Shown here: in pieces, positions 26,901-35,074 of the stretch
Layout: every line of letters begins with the position of its first letter
Numbering within the stretch: position 1 is the stretch's first letter
From: Agromyces humatus
GTDB lineage: Bacteria > Actinomycetota > Actinomycetes > Actinomycetales > Microbacteriaceae
Reading direction: 5' to 3'
Assembly (NCBI RefSeq): GCF_021228295.1
Contig: NZ_JAJQPD010000006.1
Location: 124,001-188,000, forward strand
DNA: 64,000 nt
The notes under the pieces: model-generated
The model's database searches: none
Told to the model about the DNA's origin: nothing
The model's input: only the letters and a program-made list of their open reading frames with translations
Translations under genes and position numbers: made by a program

Positions 26901-27573
26901 TCAGGGCCGGCTGCTCGAGCGCGATGATCCTGTCGGCGCGAGCGGCGACCGTCGGGTCGTGGGTGACGAGCACGAGCGTGGCGCCGATCGCTCGCTGGCT
27001 GTCGATCAGGGTGTCGATCGCACGCTCCGCGTTGTCAGGATCGAGCGATCCGGTGGGTTCGTCGGCGAGGATGACCGCCGGTCGGTGGATCACGGCGCGC
27101 GCGATCGCCGCCCTCTGGCGCTGCCCACCGGACAGTTGGTCGGGGAGCCGATCGCCCAGTACGGCAAGGCCGAGATGTTCGAGGAGCGCGTGGACATCGC
27201 CGTCGGGATGCTGGCCCGGTCGGGCGATGGCCAGCTGCAGGCCGACGTTCTCCTCGACGGTGAGATGAGGCATCAGGTTGTCCTGCTGGTACACCATGCC
27301 CAGGTTCTCGCGGCGGAACCGGATACGAGCCTTCTCGTTGAGGGAGGAGATCTCTGTGCCGCCGATGGTGACGGTTCCCGATGTCGGTCTGGCGAGACCG
27401 GCGAGCAGCCCGAGCAGCGTCGACTTGCCGCAACCGCTCGGGCCCATGATCGCGACCGTCCCACCGCCCTCGACCACGAGACTGCTGTGGTTCAACGCCC
27501 GCACGGTTCCACGCGCGGTCCGATAGACGACGACGAGGTCATGCGCGCTCACGGAGTTCTCGGAAAGGCTCAT
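26875..27573 (-). CDS. ABC ATPase (MacB/LolD type), second of two
   Basis: A 232-residue ATPase with Walker A MGPSGCGKSTLLGL, Q-loop MVYQQDNLMPHLTV, signature DQLSGGQRQRAAIA, Walker B AVILADEPTGSLD and switch VLVTHDPTVAARA. All catalytic residues are intact. Its ATG overlaps the stop of the first ATPase by four bases and its end overlaps the permease start, so the three are probably translated together. Confidence 0.9.
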   Translation of the reverse strand: MSLSENSVSAHDLVVVYRTARGTVRALNHSSLVVEGGGTVAIMGPSGCGKSTLLGLLAGLARPTSGTVTIGGTEISSLNEKARIRFRRENLGMVYQQDNLMPHLTVEENVGLQLAIARPGQHPDGDVHALLEHLGLAVLGDRLPDQLSGGQRQRAAIARAVIHRPAVILADEPTGSLDPDNAERAIDTLIDSQRAIGATLVLVTHDPTVAARADRIIALEQPALNDAATDAD

Positions 27574-28247
27574 CGGCGTCGCACCTGGTGGTCGGTGATC
27601 TGGTAGCGCGATCCGACGCGGTCGGCCAATGCGGTGTCGTGGGTGACGTAGAGCACAGCGAGGTCGACAGCGAGAACGGTGTCGATCACGTGCTCGGCGG
27701 TCTCAGCGTCGAGTTGGCCGACGACCTCGTCGGCCAAGAGCACGGCGGGACGGTTGGCCGTCGCCACGGCAAGGGCGACTCGCTGCGCCTCACCGCCCGA
27801 GAGATGCCGCGGGAGATGGTCGGCACGGTGACCGACGCCGAATTGCTCCAGAAGCTCACGTGCGGCAGCCGGCGCGCGACGTCGTGCGACCTCGCCGCCG
27901 AAACCGAGCGCGAGCTCGACGTTCTCGCTGGCGGACAGGAAGGGGATGAGGTTGTCCGACTGCAGCGCGATGCCGATCGTTCGCGCCCGGACGTCGGCCC
28001 GTTCACGCTCGCTCCGACTGGTCAGCGGCTTGCCGTCGATCTCGACCGTCCCGGAATCGGGCTCGAGCAGACCCGCGATCAGTGCGAGGAGCGTCGACTT
28101 CCCGGTGCCCGAGGGCCCGATCAGGCTCGCCTTCTCACCGGATTCGATCGTGAGGTTCACCCCACTGAGCACCAGGATCGGATCTGCCCCTGCCAGGGTG
28201 TAGGACTTGGACACCGCCGTCAGGTGCACGGCTGGTGCGGTACTCAC
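27570..28247 (-). CDS. ABC ATPase (MacB/LolD type), first of two
   Basis: A 225-residue ATPase with Walker A IGPSGTGKSTLLAL, Q-loop IALQSDNLIPFLSA, signature RHLSGGEAQRVALA, Walker B AVLLADEVVGQLD and switch LYVTHDTALADRV. The D-loop region VVGQLD departs from the usual PTGSLD. It is clearly diverged from the second ATPase, so a heterodimer is plausible. GTG 28247 shares one base with the TAG stop of the lipoprotein gene. Confidence 0.9.
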   Translation of the reverse strand: MSTAPAVHLTAVSKSYTLAGADPILVLSGVNLTIESGEKASLIGPSGTGKSTLLALIAGLLEPDSGTVEIDGKPLTSRSERERADVRARTIGIALQSDNLIPFLSASENVELALGFGGEVARRRAPAAARELLEQFGVGHRADHLPRHLSGGEAQRVALAVATANRPAVLLADEVVGQLDAETAEHVIDTVLAVDLAVLYVTHDTALADRVGSRYQITDHQVRRR

Positions 28248-29176
28248 TATTCCGCCCGGGTCGATATGGGTGCGGCGCCGAACACCTCCGGAGCGGCGCT
28301 TTCGCGGGCATGGGCTTCAAGGGCCAACACCATGTTGCTCGCCTCCGTCAGTCCGGCGGGGCTGAGCTCGACGAAGTTCAGCAGCTCGAAGCGGTCCTTG
28401 TGGATGCTCGCATCCAACGGCACGTTCTTGATCACCCCGACCCCTGGGGCGTACGACTTGTTCTCGTTGTCCGGCGCGCCGGCCGTGCCCTCCTGAACCA
28501 CGCGCACATCGTCGTAGCATCCGAATGCCACGCACTGTTGCGTCCCGATCTCGGCGGGCATGCCCACCTCGGCGTCCTCGCCCGGTATTTCACCGATGCA
28601 CCACATGGGCGTGTCGATCGTGACCTCGGCCGGGGCGAGGATGCCGAGCGTCTGGCCCTTCGCAGCACCGAGCCAGGCGTCCTCGGTGTTGGTGTACTCG
28701 CCCCCCTCGTAGTCCTCGGTATACGCACCGAGGATCCAGACGTTGCCATCACGGTCCAATGCGAAGTAGTCGATGCCCACCTGATTGATCTCGCCGGAAT
28801 CCGTCCCCTCGTCGAGCATGGCGATGGCGGGGACCCCGTCGATGACCCGGATGACGTCGGTCATCGTGGAGATGACCTCGTAGGGCACTTCGCGTCCGCC
28901 CACCAGCGTCGAGCCGCCCCGAACCCATTGCAGCCCTGGTTGGGTCGGATAGTAGGGATTCGTGTTCAGCGTGGGATCGACGAAGTTCTGCGCATCGAAC
29001 GGAACCTCGGTGCCGCAGCCCTGGGTCTGCGACCCGGATGCGTCGGGTGACCCATCGGTACAGCCGGTGAGCGCCGCGACGGTGGAGACGATCGCCGCCA
29101 CGAGAACCGCGCGCCGTATTCTCGAAGCCCGAGTTCGGGCATCGTGTCGAGAAGGCACTTCAGTGTGTGGGCTCAC
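28247..29176 (-). CDS. Predicted lipoprotein of unknown function, ABC-operon leader gene
   Basis: A 309-residue exported protein. The N-terminus has a basic stretch (RTRASRIRRAVLVAAIVSTV) and the lipobox VAALTGC, so residue 40 or so becomes the lipidated cysteine. The mature part (FVDPTLNTNPYYPTQPGLQW; VIDGVPAIAMLDEGTDSGEI; GNVWILGAYTEDYEGGEYTN) looks like a beta-rich substrate or surface protein with four more cysteines, which could pair. I do not recognise a named family. Being first in the operon, it probably works with the FtsX-type permease outside the membrane. Confidence 0.8.
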   Translation of the reverse strand: MSPHTEVPSRHDARTRASRIRRAVLVAAIVSTVAALTGCTDGSPDASGSQTQGCGTEVPFDAQNFVDPTLNTNPYYPTQPGLQWVRGGSTLVGGREVPYEVISTMTDVIRVIDGVPAIAMLDEGTDSGEINQVGIDYFALDRDGNVWILGAYTEDYEGGEYTNTEDAWLGAAKGQTLGILAPAEVTIDTPMWCIGEIPGEDAEVGMPAEIGTQQCVAFGCYDDVRVVQEGTAGAPDNENKSYAPGVGVIKNVPLDASIHKDRFELLNFVELSPAGLTEASNMVLALEAHARESAAPEVFGAAPISTRAE

Positions 29177-29293
29177 GCAGGTTCCTCCCGTGTGGCTGGC
29201 ACCCTCCCCATTGTCGCATCGAAGGGGTGTTGAAGCGTATCCGTGATCCGCTGAAACCAGCCTGAACGCGGTATTCGAACGTGCCGATGCGAA

Positions 29294-29323
29294 GGGCCGG
29301 TCAGAGTTTCTTCTGACCGGCCC
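29294..29323. terminator. Terminator hairpin behind tRNA-fMet
   Basis: Twelve-base perfect arms GGGCCGGTCAGA and TCTGACCGGCCC with a six-base loop sit seven bases beyond the tRNA 3' end on the minus strand. Confidence 0.85.
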
Positions 29324-29330
29324 ATTGTTG

Positions 29331-29404
29331 TTGCGGGGACAGGATTTGAACCTGCGACCTCTGGGTTATGAGCCCAGCGAGCTACCGAACTGCTCCACCC
29401 CGCG
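29331..29404 (-). tRNA. Initiator tRNA-fMet (CAT)
   Basis: The minus strand folds as a 74-base cloverleaf without an encoded CCA. The acceptor strand CGCGGGG pairs with CCCCGCA, leaving a C1-A72 mismatch, the hallmark of initiator tRNA. The anticodon stem-loop CTGGGCTCATAACCCAG has the three G-C pairs needed for P-site entry and anticodon CAT. The T arm is GCAGG TTCAAAT CCTGT. Discriminator base A is at 29331. Confidence 0.96.
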
Positions 29405-29450
29405 GCACCGACTGCCTTTCGGCAGTCATCCCTCGAATGATCACTCGTCG

Positions 29451-29468
29451 GATCGAGATTTCTCGATC
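29451..29468. repeat. Perfect inverted repeat upstream of tRNA-fMet
   Basis: Arms GATCGAGA and TCTCGATC flank TT. It sits 47 bases upstream of the tRNA on its coding strand, in a 236-base stretch (29405-29640) that otherwise holds only a small hairpin (ACTGCC/GGCAGT, 29411-29426). It may be an operator or part of the end of the GH36 transcript. Confidence 0.4.
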
Positions 29469-29640
29469 GAGCCATCTGCGATGGTCCACCCAGTTTACGT
29501 CACGGTTCGAGTCCGCTCGACCACCCTCGACCCGAATTGGGATCGGATCGCGCCGAGTTGTCGCCGAGTGATCAAATGCTCGGTGCCAGCGGGCCAGGCG
29601 GCCGCACCGCCACCGGGAGGTTCGCCGCGGCGAAGTGCGC

Positions 29641-31803
29641 TCAGACCGCCGATGGGTCAGACGCGGTATCGAGTTCGAGCACGATCGCGTTCTCAGGGGC
29701 GAGGAGCGGCATCGGGAGTCCGACCTCGCCGAGCAGCCGCCCGGTGAGCCGTGCCTCACCGGCGTCGAACCACCGAGGATTCGCGTCCTGCACCGTTCGG
29801 ACGGGCCCGAAGTCCAGCACGCGCACCGTGTACGTCACGTCCGGGTCGAGACCCGGCATCCGCACCGCCGGGGGCAGCGCGGTGTCAGCAGATCCCGACA
29901 TGGCGACCGAGAAGATCGCCTGACGGCGGTCGGATGCCACGACGCCGTGGACGAGTTGCGCCGGATCCGCGGCATCCACTCGCACGACCGTACCGGAGTG
30001 CAGCATCGGCCGCAGTCGCCGGTACGCGGCGACCCACCTGCCGACGGCCGCGAGTTCGTCCTCGGTCGCCGACGCGAGGTTCCATTCGATGCCTGCGCTG
30101 CCGAAGAGCGCCGTGGCGAACCGGAACGAGAGCTCCGCCGTCCGCCATGTCGTGTGCGCCCGGGAAGCGCCCAGGTGTGCACCGAGGTACTCGGGAGGCA
30201 CGACGAGGCTCGTGTAGCGATGGATCGACTGCCGTTCGAGCGGGTCGTTGGTGTCGCTGGGCCAGACCCGGTCGGTTCGTTCGAGGATGCCCAGATCGAT
30301 GCGCGCACCGCCCGAGGCGCAGGACTCGATCTCGACACCTGGGTGTGCGGCGCGGAGGCGATCGATCAGGTCGTATGCGGCGCGCGTCTGCGCGTGGGCG
30401 GAACCGCCGAGCAGGTCGCGATTGTGATCCCACTTGAGAGAGGCGATGTCGTACTCGGCGAGCAGCCTGTCGAGGCGATCGAAGACGTGGTCGGCGGCGC
30501 CCGGAGCGCTGAGATCGAGCACCCGCTGGTAGCGCCACTCGGGGTCCCCGTGGCGCCCGAGGACCCAGTCAGGGTGATCGCGCGCGAGCTCGGAGTCGAC
30601 GCTCACCATCTCGGGCTCGACCCAGAGGCCGAAGTCCATCCCGGCGTCGCGAACCCGATGGATGAGCGGACCCAGCCCGGTGGGCCACACGGCCGTATCG
30701 ACGGTCCAGTCGCCGAGTGCGCGGCGGTCGTCACGGCGGCCCTGGAACCAGCCGTCGTCGAGCACGAACCGCTCCACGCCGACGCGGGCGGCCGCGTCGA
30801 TGAGGGGTTCGAGCCTCTCCATCGACTGGTCGAAGTAGACCGCCTCCCACGTGTTGAGCACCACCGGTCGTGGTCGACCCGTGATGGTGGACCACGAACG
30901 GACCCACGGGTGCAGCCGGTCGGACAGCCCGTCGAGCCCTTCCGACGAGTACACCGCCACCGTCCATGGCGTCTCGTACGACTCCCCTGCCGCGAGCGCC
31001 ACTTCGCCGGGCGCGAGCAGCTCGCCGCCGCCGAGGGTCGTGGGCCCGAGTGCCGAGCGCTCGACCCACAGGTCGGTGTCGCCCGACCATGCGAGGTGCG
31101 CCGCCCATACCTCGCCGTGGCGGAACCCGAAGCCCGGGGTGCCCACTGCCATGAGGAACGCATCGTCGTGACCGCCTCGGCCGTGACGCGACTCCCGCGC
31201 ATGCACCCCGTGCTCGAGGTCTCGTCGGATGGGTCGCCGCTCATGGCTCCACAACCCGCTGAAGTCCAGCACTTCGCGCGCACGCCGTGGCAGCGGCAGC
31301 ACGGCGGCTGCACGACCCACGCCGAGCGGCGAACTCCCGTGGTTCTCGATGCGGTGGCGCAGACGCAGCACGCCGTGGGGCGCGAGCTCCACGCGGGTCG
31401 AGACCGCGACGGACGCGTCGGCGTCGACGAGGGCGAAGGTGAGCGCGCCGCCGTCCACGGCATCGCCGTCGCCGGCGATCGACACCGAATCGGGGAGGAG
31501 TTCGAGCCGCGGGGCACGTAGGGCTCGCGCAGCGGCGAGGCCGTCGGTACCCGCCGCATCGCGGAACAACTGGAGTCCGGGCCGCCCCGACCAGCCCTCC
31601 CCCACCGTGGGCAGAAGAGTGAGTCGCAGGGGCGTGTCGATCGAGGACGGGGGCACGGCGGGCACGGATGCCTCGGCGAGGGCCGTGAGGGTGTCAGCGT
31701 CCATCGCCCCGAGATCACGACCCCAATGCACGACGGCGGGCACGCCCGTGCCGCGGGCGTCGACGACCACGCTGACGCCCGCGGCACGGAGGTGATGGAT
31801 CAC
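29641..31803 (-). CDS. Alpha-galactosidase, glycoside hydrolase family 36
   Basis: A 720-residue GH36 enzyme that removes terminal alpha-galactose. A beta-sandwich N-terminal domain precedes the TIM barrel starting at WEAVYFDQSMERLEPLIDAA. The catalytic nucleophile is the Asp in SLKWDHNRDLLG (about residue 458). The acid/base is the Asp in VWPSDTNDPLERQ (about 516). The RFVLDDGWFQGRRDD and FGLWVEPEMVSVDS blocks are typical. It lacks a signal peptide, so it acts on imported sugars. It is last in the operon with GH42, the two permeases and the binding protein, nine bases after the binding-protein stop. Confidence 0.93.
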   Translation of the reverse strand: MIHHLRAAGVSVVVDARGTGVPAVVHWGRDLGAMDADTLTALAEASVPAVPPSSIDTPLRLTLLPTVGEGWSGRPGLQLFRDAAGTDGLAAARALRAPRLELLPDSVSIAGDGDAVDGGALTFALVDADASVAVSTRVELAPHGVLRLRHRIENHGSSPLGVGRAAAVLPLPRRAREVLDFSGLWSHERRPIRRDLEHGVHARESRHGRGGHDDAFLMAVGTPGFGFRHGEVWAAHLAWSGDTDLWVERSALGPTTLGGGELLAPGEVALAAGESYETPWTVAVYSSEGLDGLSDRLHPWVRSWSTITGRPRPVVLNTWEAVYFDQSMERLEPLIDAAARVGVERFVLDDGWFQGRRDDRRALGDWTVDTAVWPTGLGPLIHRVRDAGMDFGLWVEPEMVSVDSELARDHPDWVLGRHGDPEWRYQRVLDLSAPGAADHVFDRLDRLLAEYDIASLKWDHNRDLLGGSAHAQTRAAYDLIDRLRAAHPGVEIESCASGGARIDLGILERTDRVWPSDTNDPLERQSIHRYTSLVVPPEYLGAHLGASRAHTTWRTAELSFRFATALFGSAGIEWNLASATEDELAAVGRWVAAYRRLRPMLHSGTVVRVDAADPAQLVHGVVASDRRQAIFSVAMSGSADTALPPAVRMPGLDPDVTYTVRVLDFGPVRTVQDANPRWFDAGEARLTGRLLGEVGLPMPLLAPENAIVLELDTASDPSAV

Positions 31804-31812
31804 GGCGGAAGG

Positions 31813-33141
31813 TTACTCCGCGACCGGGATCGACTGGGCCTCGAGGGTCGAGATCGTCGACTCCTGGCCCTTCGTGAGTGCGTCGAGCAGCGTGCCGTCA
31901 CCGCTCGCGGCGGCTTTGAAGCCGTCAGCGACGTCGGCGTACGTCTGCGTCATCGTCGGACCCCAGACGAAGTCGGGGTTCACCTGGGTGGCCGCCTCGG
32001 CGAACACGTCGTAGATCGCCTGGCCGCCGTAGAACTCCACGCCCTCCTTGAGCACGGGCAGCTCGAGGCCGGCGGTGGTCGCGGGGTAGATCTGCGCCGT
32101 CTGGTTGAGCGACGTGAGGCCCTCTTCAGAGGTGTTCAGCCACAGGGCGAACTTGGCGGCCTCGTAGAGGTGCTCGGTGCCCTTGAAGACCGCGACCGAC
32201 GAACCGCCCCAGTTGCCGGCGGTGGCGTCGCCCTCGTTCCACTGCGGTGCGAGTGCGACCGACCAGTTGCCCGACGTGTCGGGAGCACCGCTCGCGATGG
32301 AGTTCGCACCCCATACCGCCGAGTTCCAGCTCCAGACCTCGCCCGAGTTGTAGGCGTTGTTCCACTCGTCGGTCCAGGCCGGGTAGGTCGAGACGAGGTC
32401 GTTCGCGATGAGCTCCTGCCAGTAGTCGGCGACCTTGGTGGACTCCTCCCCCGTCAGGTCGACGGTCCACGCGTCGCCGTCGTTCTGGAACCACTGTCCG
32501 TCGGCCTGCCAGACGAAGCCCGCGAACTGGTTGATGTCGGTCTGCGAGAAGTTGGTGATGTACCCGCCGAGCGCGCGGATCTTCTCTGCCGCCGCCTTGT
32601 ACTCCTCCCACGTCGCCGGCACCTCGATGCCGTTCTGCTCGAAGAGGTCGCTTCGGTAGAAGAGGCCCATGGGGCCCTGGTCCTGCGGCACGCCGTAGAC
32701 CTCGTCATCGGTGCCGAGGGTCACCTGGCCCCAGGTCCAGTCGACGAACTGGTCCTCGGCTGCGACGACGTCCGCGCACGCGGCGAGGTCCTCGAGACCG
32801 TCCTGCACTCGGAAGTTCGGCAGCGCGTCGTACTCGATCTGGCCGAGGTCGGGTGCGTTGCCGGCCTCCAGCTGGTTGAAGAAGTTCTGGTACGTGCCGG
32901 CGTTGCCCGACGGCCCGGTCTGCACCTCGACCTGGATCTCGGGGTTCTGCTCGTTCCAGATCGCGACGGCGTCCTCGATGCCGGGGATCCAGGACGTGAA
33001 CGTGAGGGTGACATCGCCGTCTGCGGGCTCGCAGGAGGCGGAGTTGTTGTCCGAAGCTCCGGTTTCGGCGGAGCATCCGACCAGCGCGAGCGCGACGGTC
33101 GAGAGCAGGGCTGCAGTGACCGCTCGTTTGGTGTGACGCAT
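31813..33141 (-). CDS. Carbohydrate ABC transporter substrate-binding lipoprotein
   Basis: A 442-residue family-1 solute-binding protein. Signal and lipobox are TAALLSTVALALVGCSAETG. The mature N-terminus VTLTFTSWIPGIEDAVAIWN and the aromatic-rich middle (EWNNAYNSGEVWSWNSAVWG) fit an oligosaccharide binder. ATG 33141 follows AAGGA. It is encoded after its permeases, which is not the common order, with a small hairpin in the 53-base gap. The expected ligand is a galactoside oligosaccharide, inferred from the flanking hydrolases. Confidence 0.92.
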   Translation of the reverse strand: MRHTKRAVTAALLSTVALALVGCSAETGASDNNSASCEPADGDVTLTFTSWIPGIEDAVAIWNEQNPEIQVEVQTGPSGNAGTYQNFFNQLEAGNAPDLGQIEYDALPNFRVQDGLEDLAACADVVAAEDQFVDWTWGQVTLGTDDEVYGVPQDQGPMGLFYRSDLFEQNGIEVPATWEEYKAAAEKIRALGGYITNFSQTDINQFAGFVWQADGQWFQNDGDAWTVDLTGEESTKVADYWQELIANDLVSTYPAWTDEWNNAYNSGEVWSWNSAVWGANSIASGAPDTSGNWSVALAPQWNEGDATAGNWGGSSVAVFKGTEHLYEAAKFALWLNTSEEGLTSLNQTAQIYPATTAGLELPVLKEGVEFYGGQAIYDVFAEAATQVNPDFVWGPTMTQTYADVADGFKAAASGDGTLLDALTKGQESTISTLEAQSIPVAE

Positions 33142-33167
33142 GGTGTTCCTTATCTCGGTGGGGTTGG

Positions 33168-33189
33168 CCGTCCGAATGCTGCCGGACGG
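33168..33189 (-). promoter_or_regulatory. Small hairpin between permease and binding-protein genes
   Basis: Seven-base arms CCGTCCG/CGGACGG enclose an eight-base loop in the only sizeable gap of the operon. Such intercistronic hairpins often set a different mRNA level for the binding-protein gene. The stem is short, so confidence is limited. Confidence 0.45.
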
Positions 33190-33194
33190 GGTTC

Positions 33195-34133
33195 TCACTT
33201 CAGCGCGCCCGTGCCGAGGCCGGTGCGCCAGTACCGCTGAAGCAGGAGGAAGGTGACGATCAAGGGAATGATCGACAGGAGCGCCCCGACCAGCACGAAG
33301 CTGCGGAGCTCGGGGAACTGGTTGATGGACGAGTTCCACGCGTACAGGCCGAAGGTCACGGGGAACAGTTCTTCGCTGCGCAGCATGATGAGCGGCAGGA
33401 AGAAGTTGTTCCAGATCGCCACGAACTGGAAGAGGAATACCGTGACGAGCGCCGGGAACATCAGACGGATCGACACCGTGAAGAAAGTACGCACCTCACC
33501 TGCGCCGTCGAGGCGGCTCGCCTCGAGCAGCTCGTCGGGCACGGAGGCCTCGGCGAAGACGCGCGTGAGGTACACCCCGAACGGGCTCACCACGCTCGGG
33601 AGGAAGACCGCCCAGAACGTGTCGGTGAGCTGCACCCGGCTGAACAGCAGGAACAGCGGGAGCGCGAGAGCCGTGGCCGGCACGAGCACGCCGCCGAGCA
33701 CGACGTTGAAGATCGCCTCGCGGCCAGGGAAGCGGTACTTCGCCAGTGCGTACCCGCACATCGCCGCGAGGAGCGTCGCGACGAGCGCGCCGAGCCCCGC
33801 GTAGAGCAGGCTGTTGAGCATCCACTTCAGGTACACGCCGTCGCGGTACGCGAAGAGCGCGGCGACGTTGTCGACGAACGCGAAGTCGGCGAACCACAGG
33901 GGGTTCGTGCCCAGGAAGTCGGCGCGGTCCTTCGTCGAGGCGACGACGAGCCACCAGATCGGGATGAGGAAGTAGAGCGTGAAGACGCCCATGACGAGCA
34001 TCGCGCCGGCACGCGGGATGAAGCGCTCCTTGGGCCCCCGCCCGACGGGCGCGATGCGGCTGTGGTCCTCGTCGGACGACTCGAGGCCGCCCTTGGCGCC
34101 ACGGGGGGCATCGGTGTCGATCGCGGCACTCAT
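33195..34133 (-). CDS. Carbohydrate ABC permease, MalG-like
   Basis: A 312-residue inner-membrane permease with six helices. The EAA loop that docks on the ATPase reads EASRLDGAGEVRTFFTVSIR (about residue 205). The N-terminal cytoplasmic region is charged (GAKGGLESSDEDHSRIAPV). ATG 34133 overlaps the MalF-like stop by four bases. No MsiK/MalK ATPase is encoded nearby, so a shared ATPase elsewhere is expected, as is usual in actinobacteria. Confidence 0.92.
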   Translation of the reverse strand: MSAAIDTDAPRGAKGGLESSDEDHSRIAPVGRGPKERFIPRAGAMLVMGVFTLYFLIPIWWLVVASTKDRADFLGTNPLWFADFAFVDNVAALFAYRDGVYLKWMLNSLLYAGLGALVATLLAAMCGYALAKYRFPGREAIFNVVLGGVLVPATALALPLFLLFSRVQLTDTFWAVFLPSVVSPFGVYLTRVFAEASVPDELLEASRLDGAGEVRTFFTVSIRLMFPALVTVFLFQFVAIWNNFFLPLIMLRSEELFPVTFGLYAWNSSINQFPELRSFVLVGALLSIIPLIVTFLLLQRYWRTGLGTGALK

Positions 34134-35074
34134 GCTTCTGCCTTCCGTCGGGTGATGCGCAGGAACGTGAAGGAGAGGACGAACGTCGCGACGGCGAGCA
34201 CGACCGAGAACGCCGCGGCGAGGTTCACGTTCGGGATCGCGGAGGTCGCGTAGATCGTCATGTTCGGCGTGTAGGTACTCGTCACCGCCGAGCTGAACGA
34301 CCGGAACACCTGCGGCTCTGCGAGCAGCTGCAGTGTGCCGATGATCGAGAAGATGGCCGTGAGGATGAGCGCGGGCCGCACGAGCGGGATCTTGATCGAC
34401 CACGCGATGCGCGCCTGTCCTGCGCCGTCGAGCACGGCCGCCTCGTAGACGTCGGCCGGGATCGCGAGGAGCGACGAGTAGATGATGAGCATGTTGTATC
34501 CCACGAACACCCACGTCACGACGTTCGCGATCGACCAGAGCACCAGGTCCGCAGAGAGGAAGTCGACCTCGCGGGTGAGCGCCTGGAACGGCGAGAGGTT
34601 CGGCGAGAACAGGAACCCCCACATGATCGCCGCGATCACGCCCGGCACCGCGTACGGCACGAAGAACGCGAGGCGGAAGAACTTCTTGCCGCGCAGCAGG
34701 GGTGAGTCGAGCAGCAGGGCGAACAGCAGTGCGAGGCCGAGCATGATCGGCACCTGCACGACACCGAACATCAACATGCGGCCGACGGAGCTCCAGAACG
34801 GCTCGCTCTGGAACACGAGCGCGTACTGGGTGAGACCGCCGAAGACCTCGGTGGCCTCGCCGAACGTGCCCTCACGCTCGACGATGAGCAGCGACTGGTA
34901 GACCGCGTAGCCGATGGGCACGAGGTAGAAGAGCAGAAACAGGAGGCCGAACGGCGCGACGAACGCGATGATGGCACCCGGATGCTGGAGGCGTCGGCGG
35001 GTCCGCGTCGGCGAGGCATCGGTGCCAGTCGGGCCAGCGCGCCCGGCGGCGGGAGTGGTGACGGGGGCGGTCAT
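34130..35074 (-). CDS. Carbohydrate ABC permease, MalF-like
   Basis: A 314-residue permease with six helices starting IIAFVAPFGLLFLLFYLVPI. The EAA loop is YEAAVLDGAGQARIAWSIKI. Its ATG at 35074 overlaps the GH42 stop by four bases. It forms the translocation pore with the MalG-like partner. Confidence 0.92.
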   Translation of the reverse strand: MTAPVTTPAAGRAGPTGTDASPTRTRRRLQHPGAIIAFVAPFGLLFLLFYLVPIGYAVYQSLLIVEREGTFGEATEVFGGLTQYALVFQSEPFWSSVGRMLMFGVVQVPIMLGLALLFALLLDSPLLRGKKFFRLAFFVPYAVPGVIAAIMWGFLFSPNLSPFQALTREVDFLSADLVLWSIANVVTWVFVGYNMLIIYSSLLAIPADVYEAAVLDGAGQARIAWSIKIPLVRPALILTAIFSIIGTLQLLAEPQVFRSFSSAVTSTYTPNMTIYATSAIPNVNLAAAFSVVLAVATFVLSFTFLRITRRKAEA

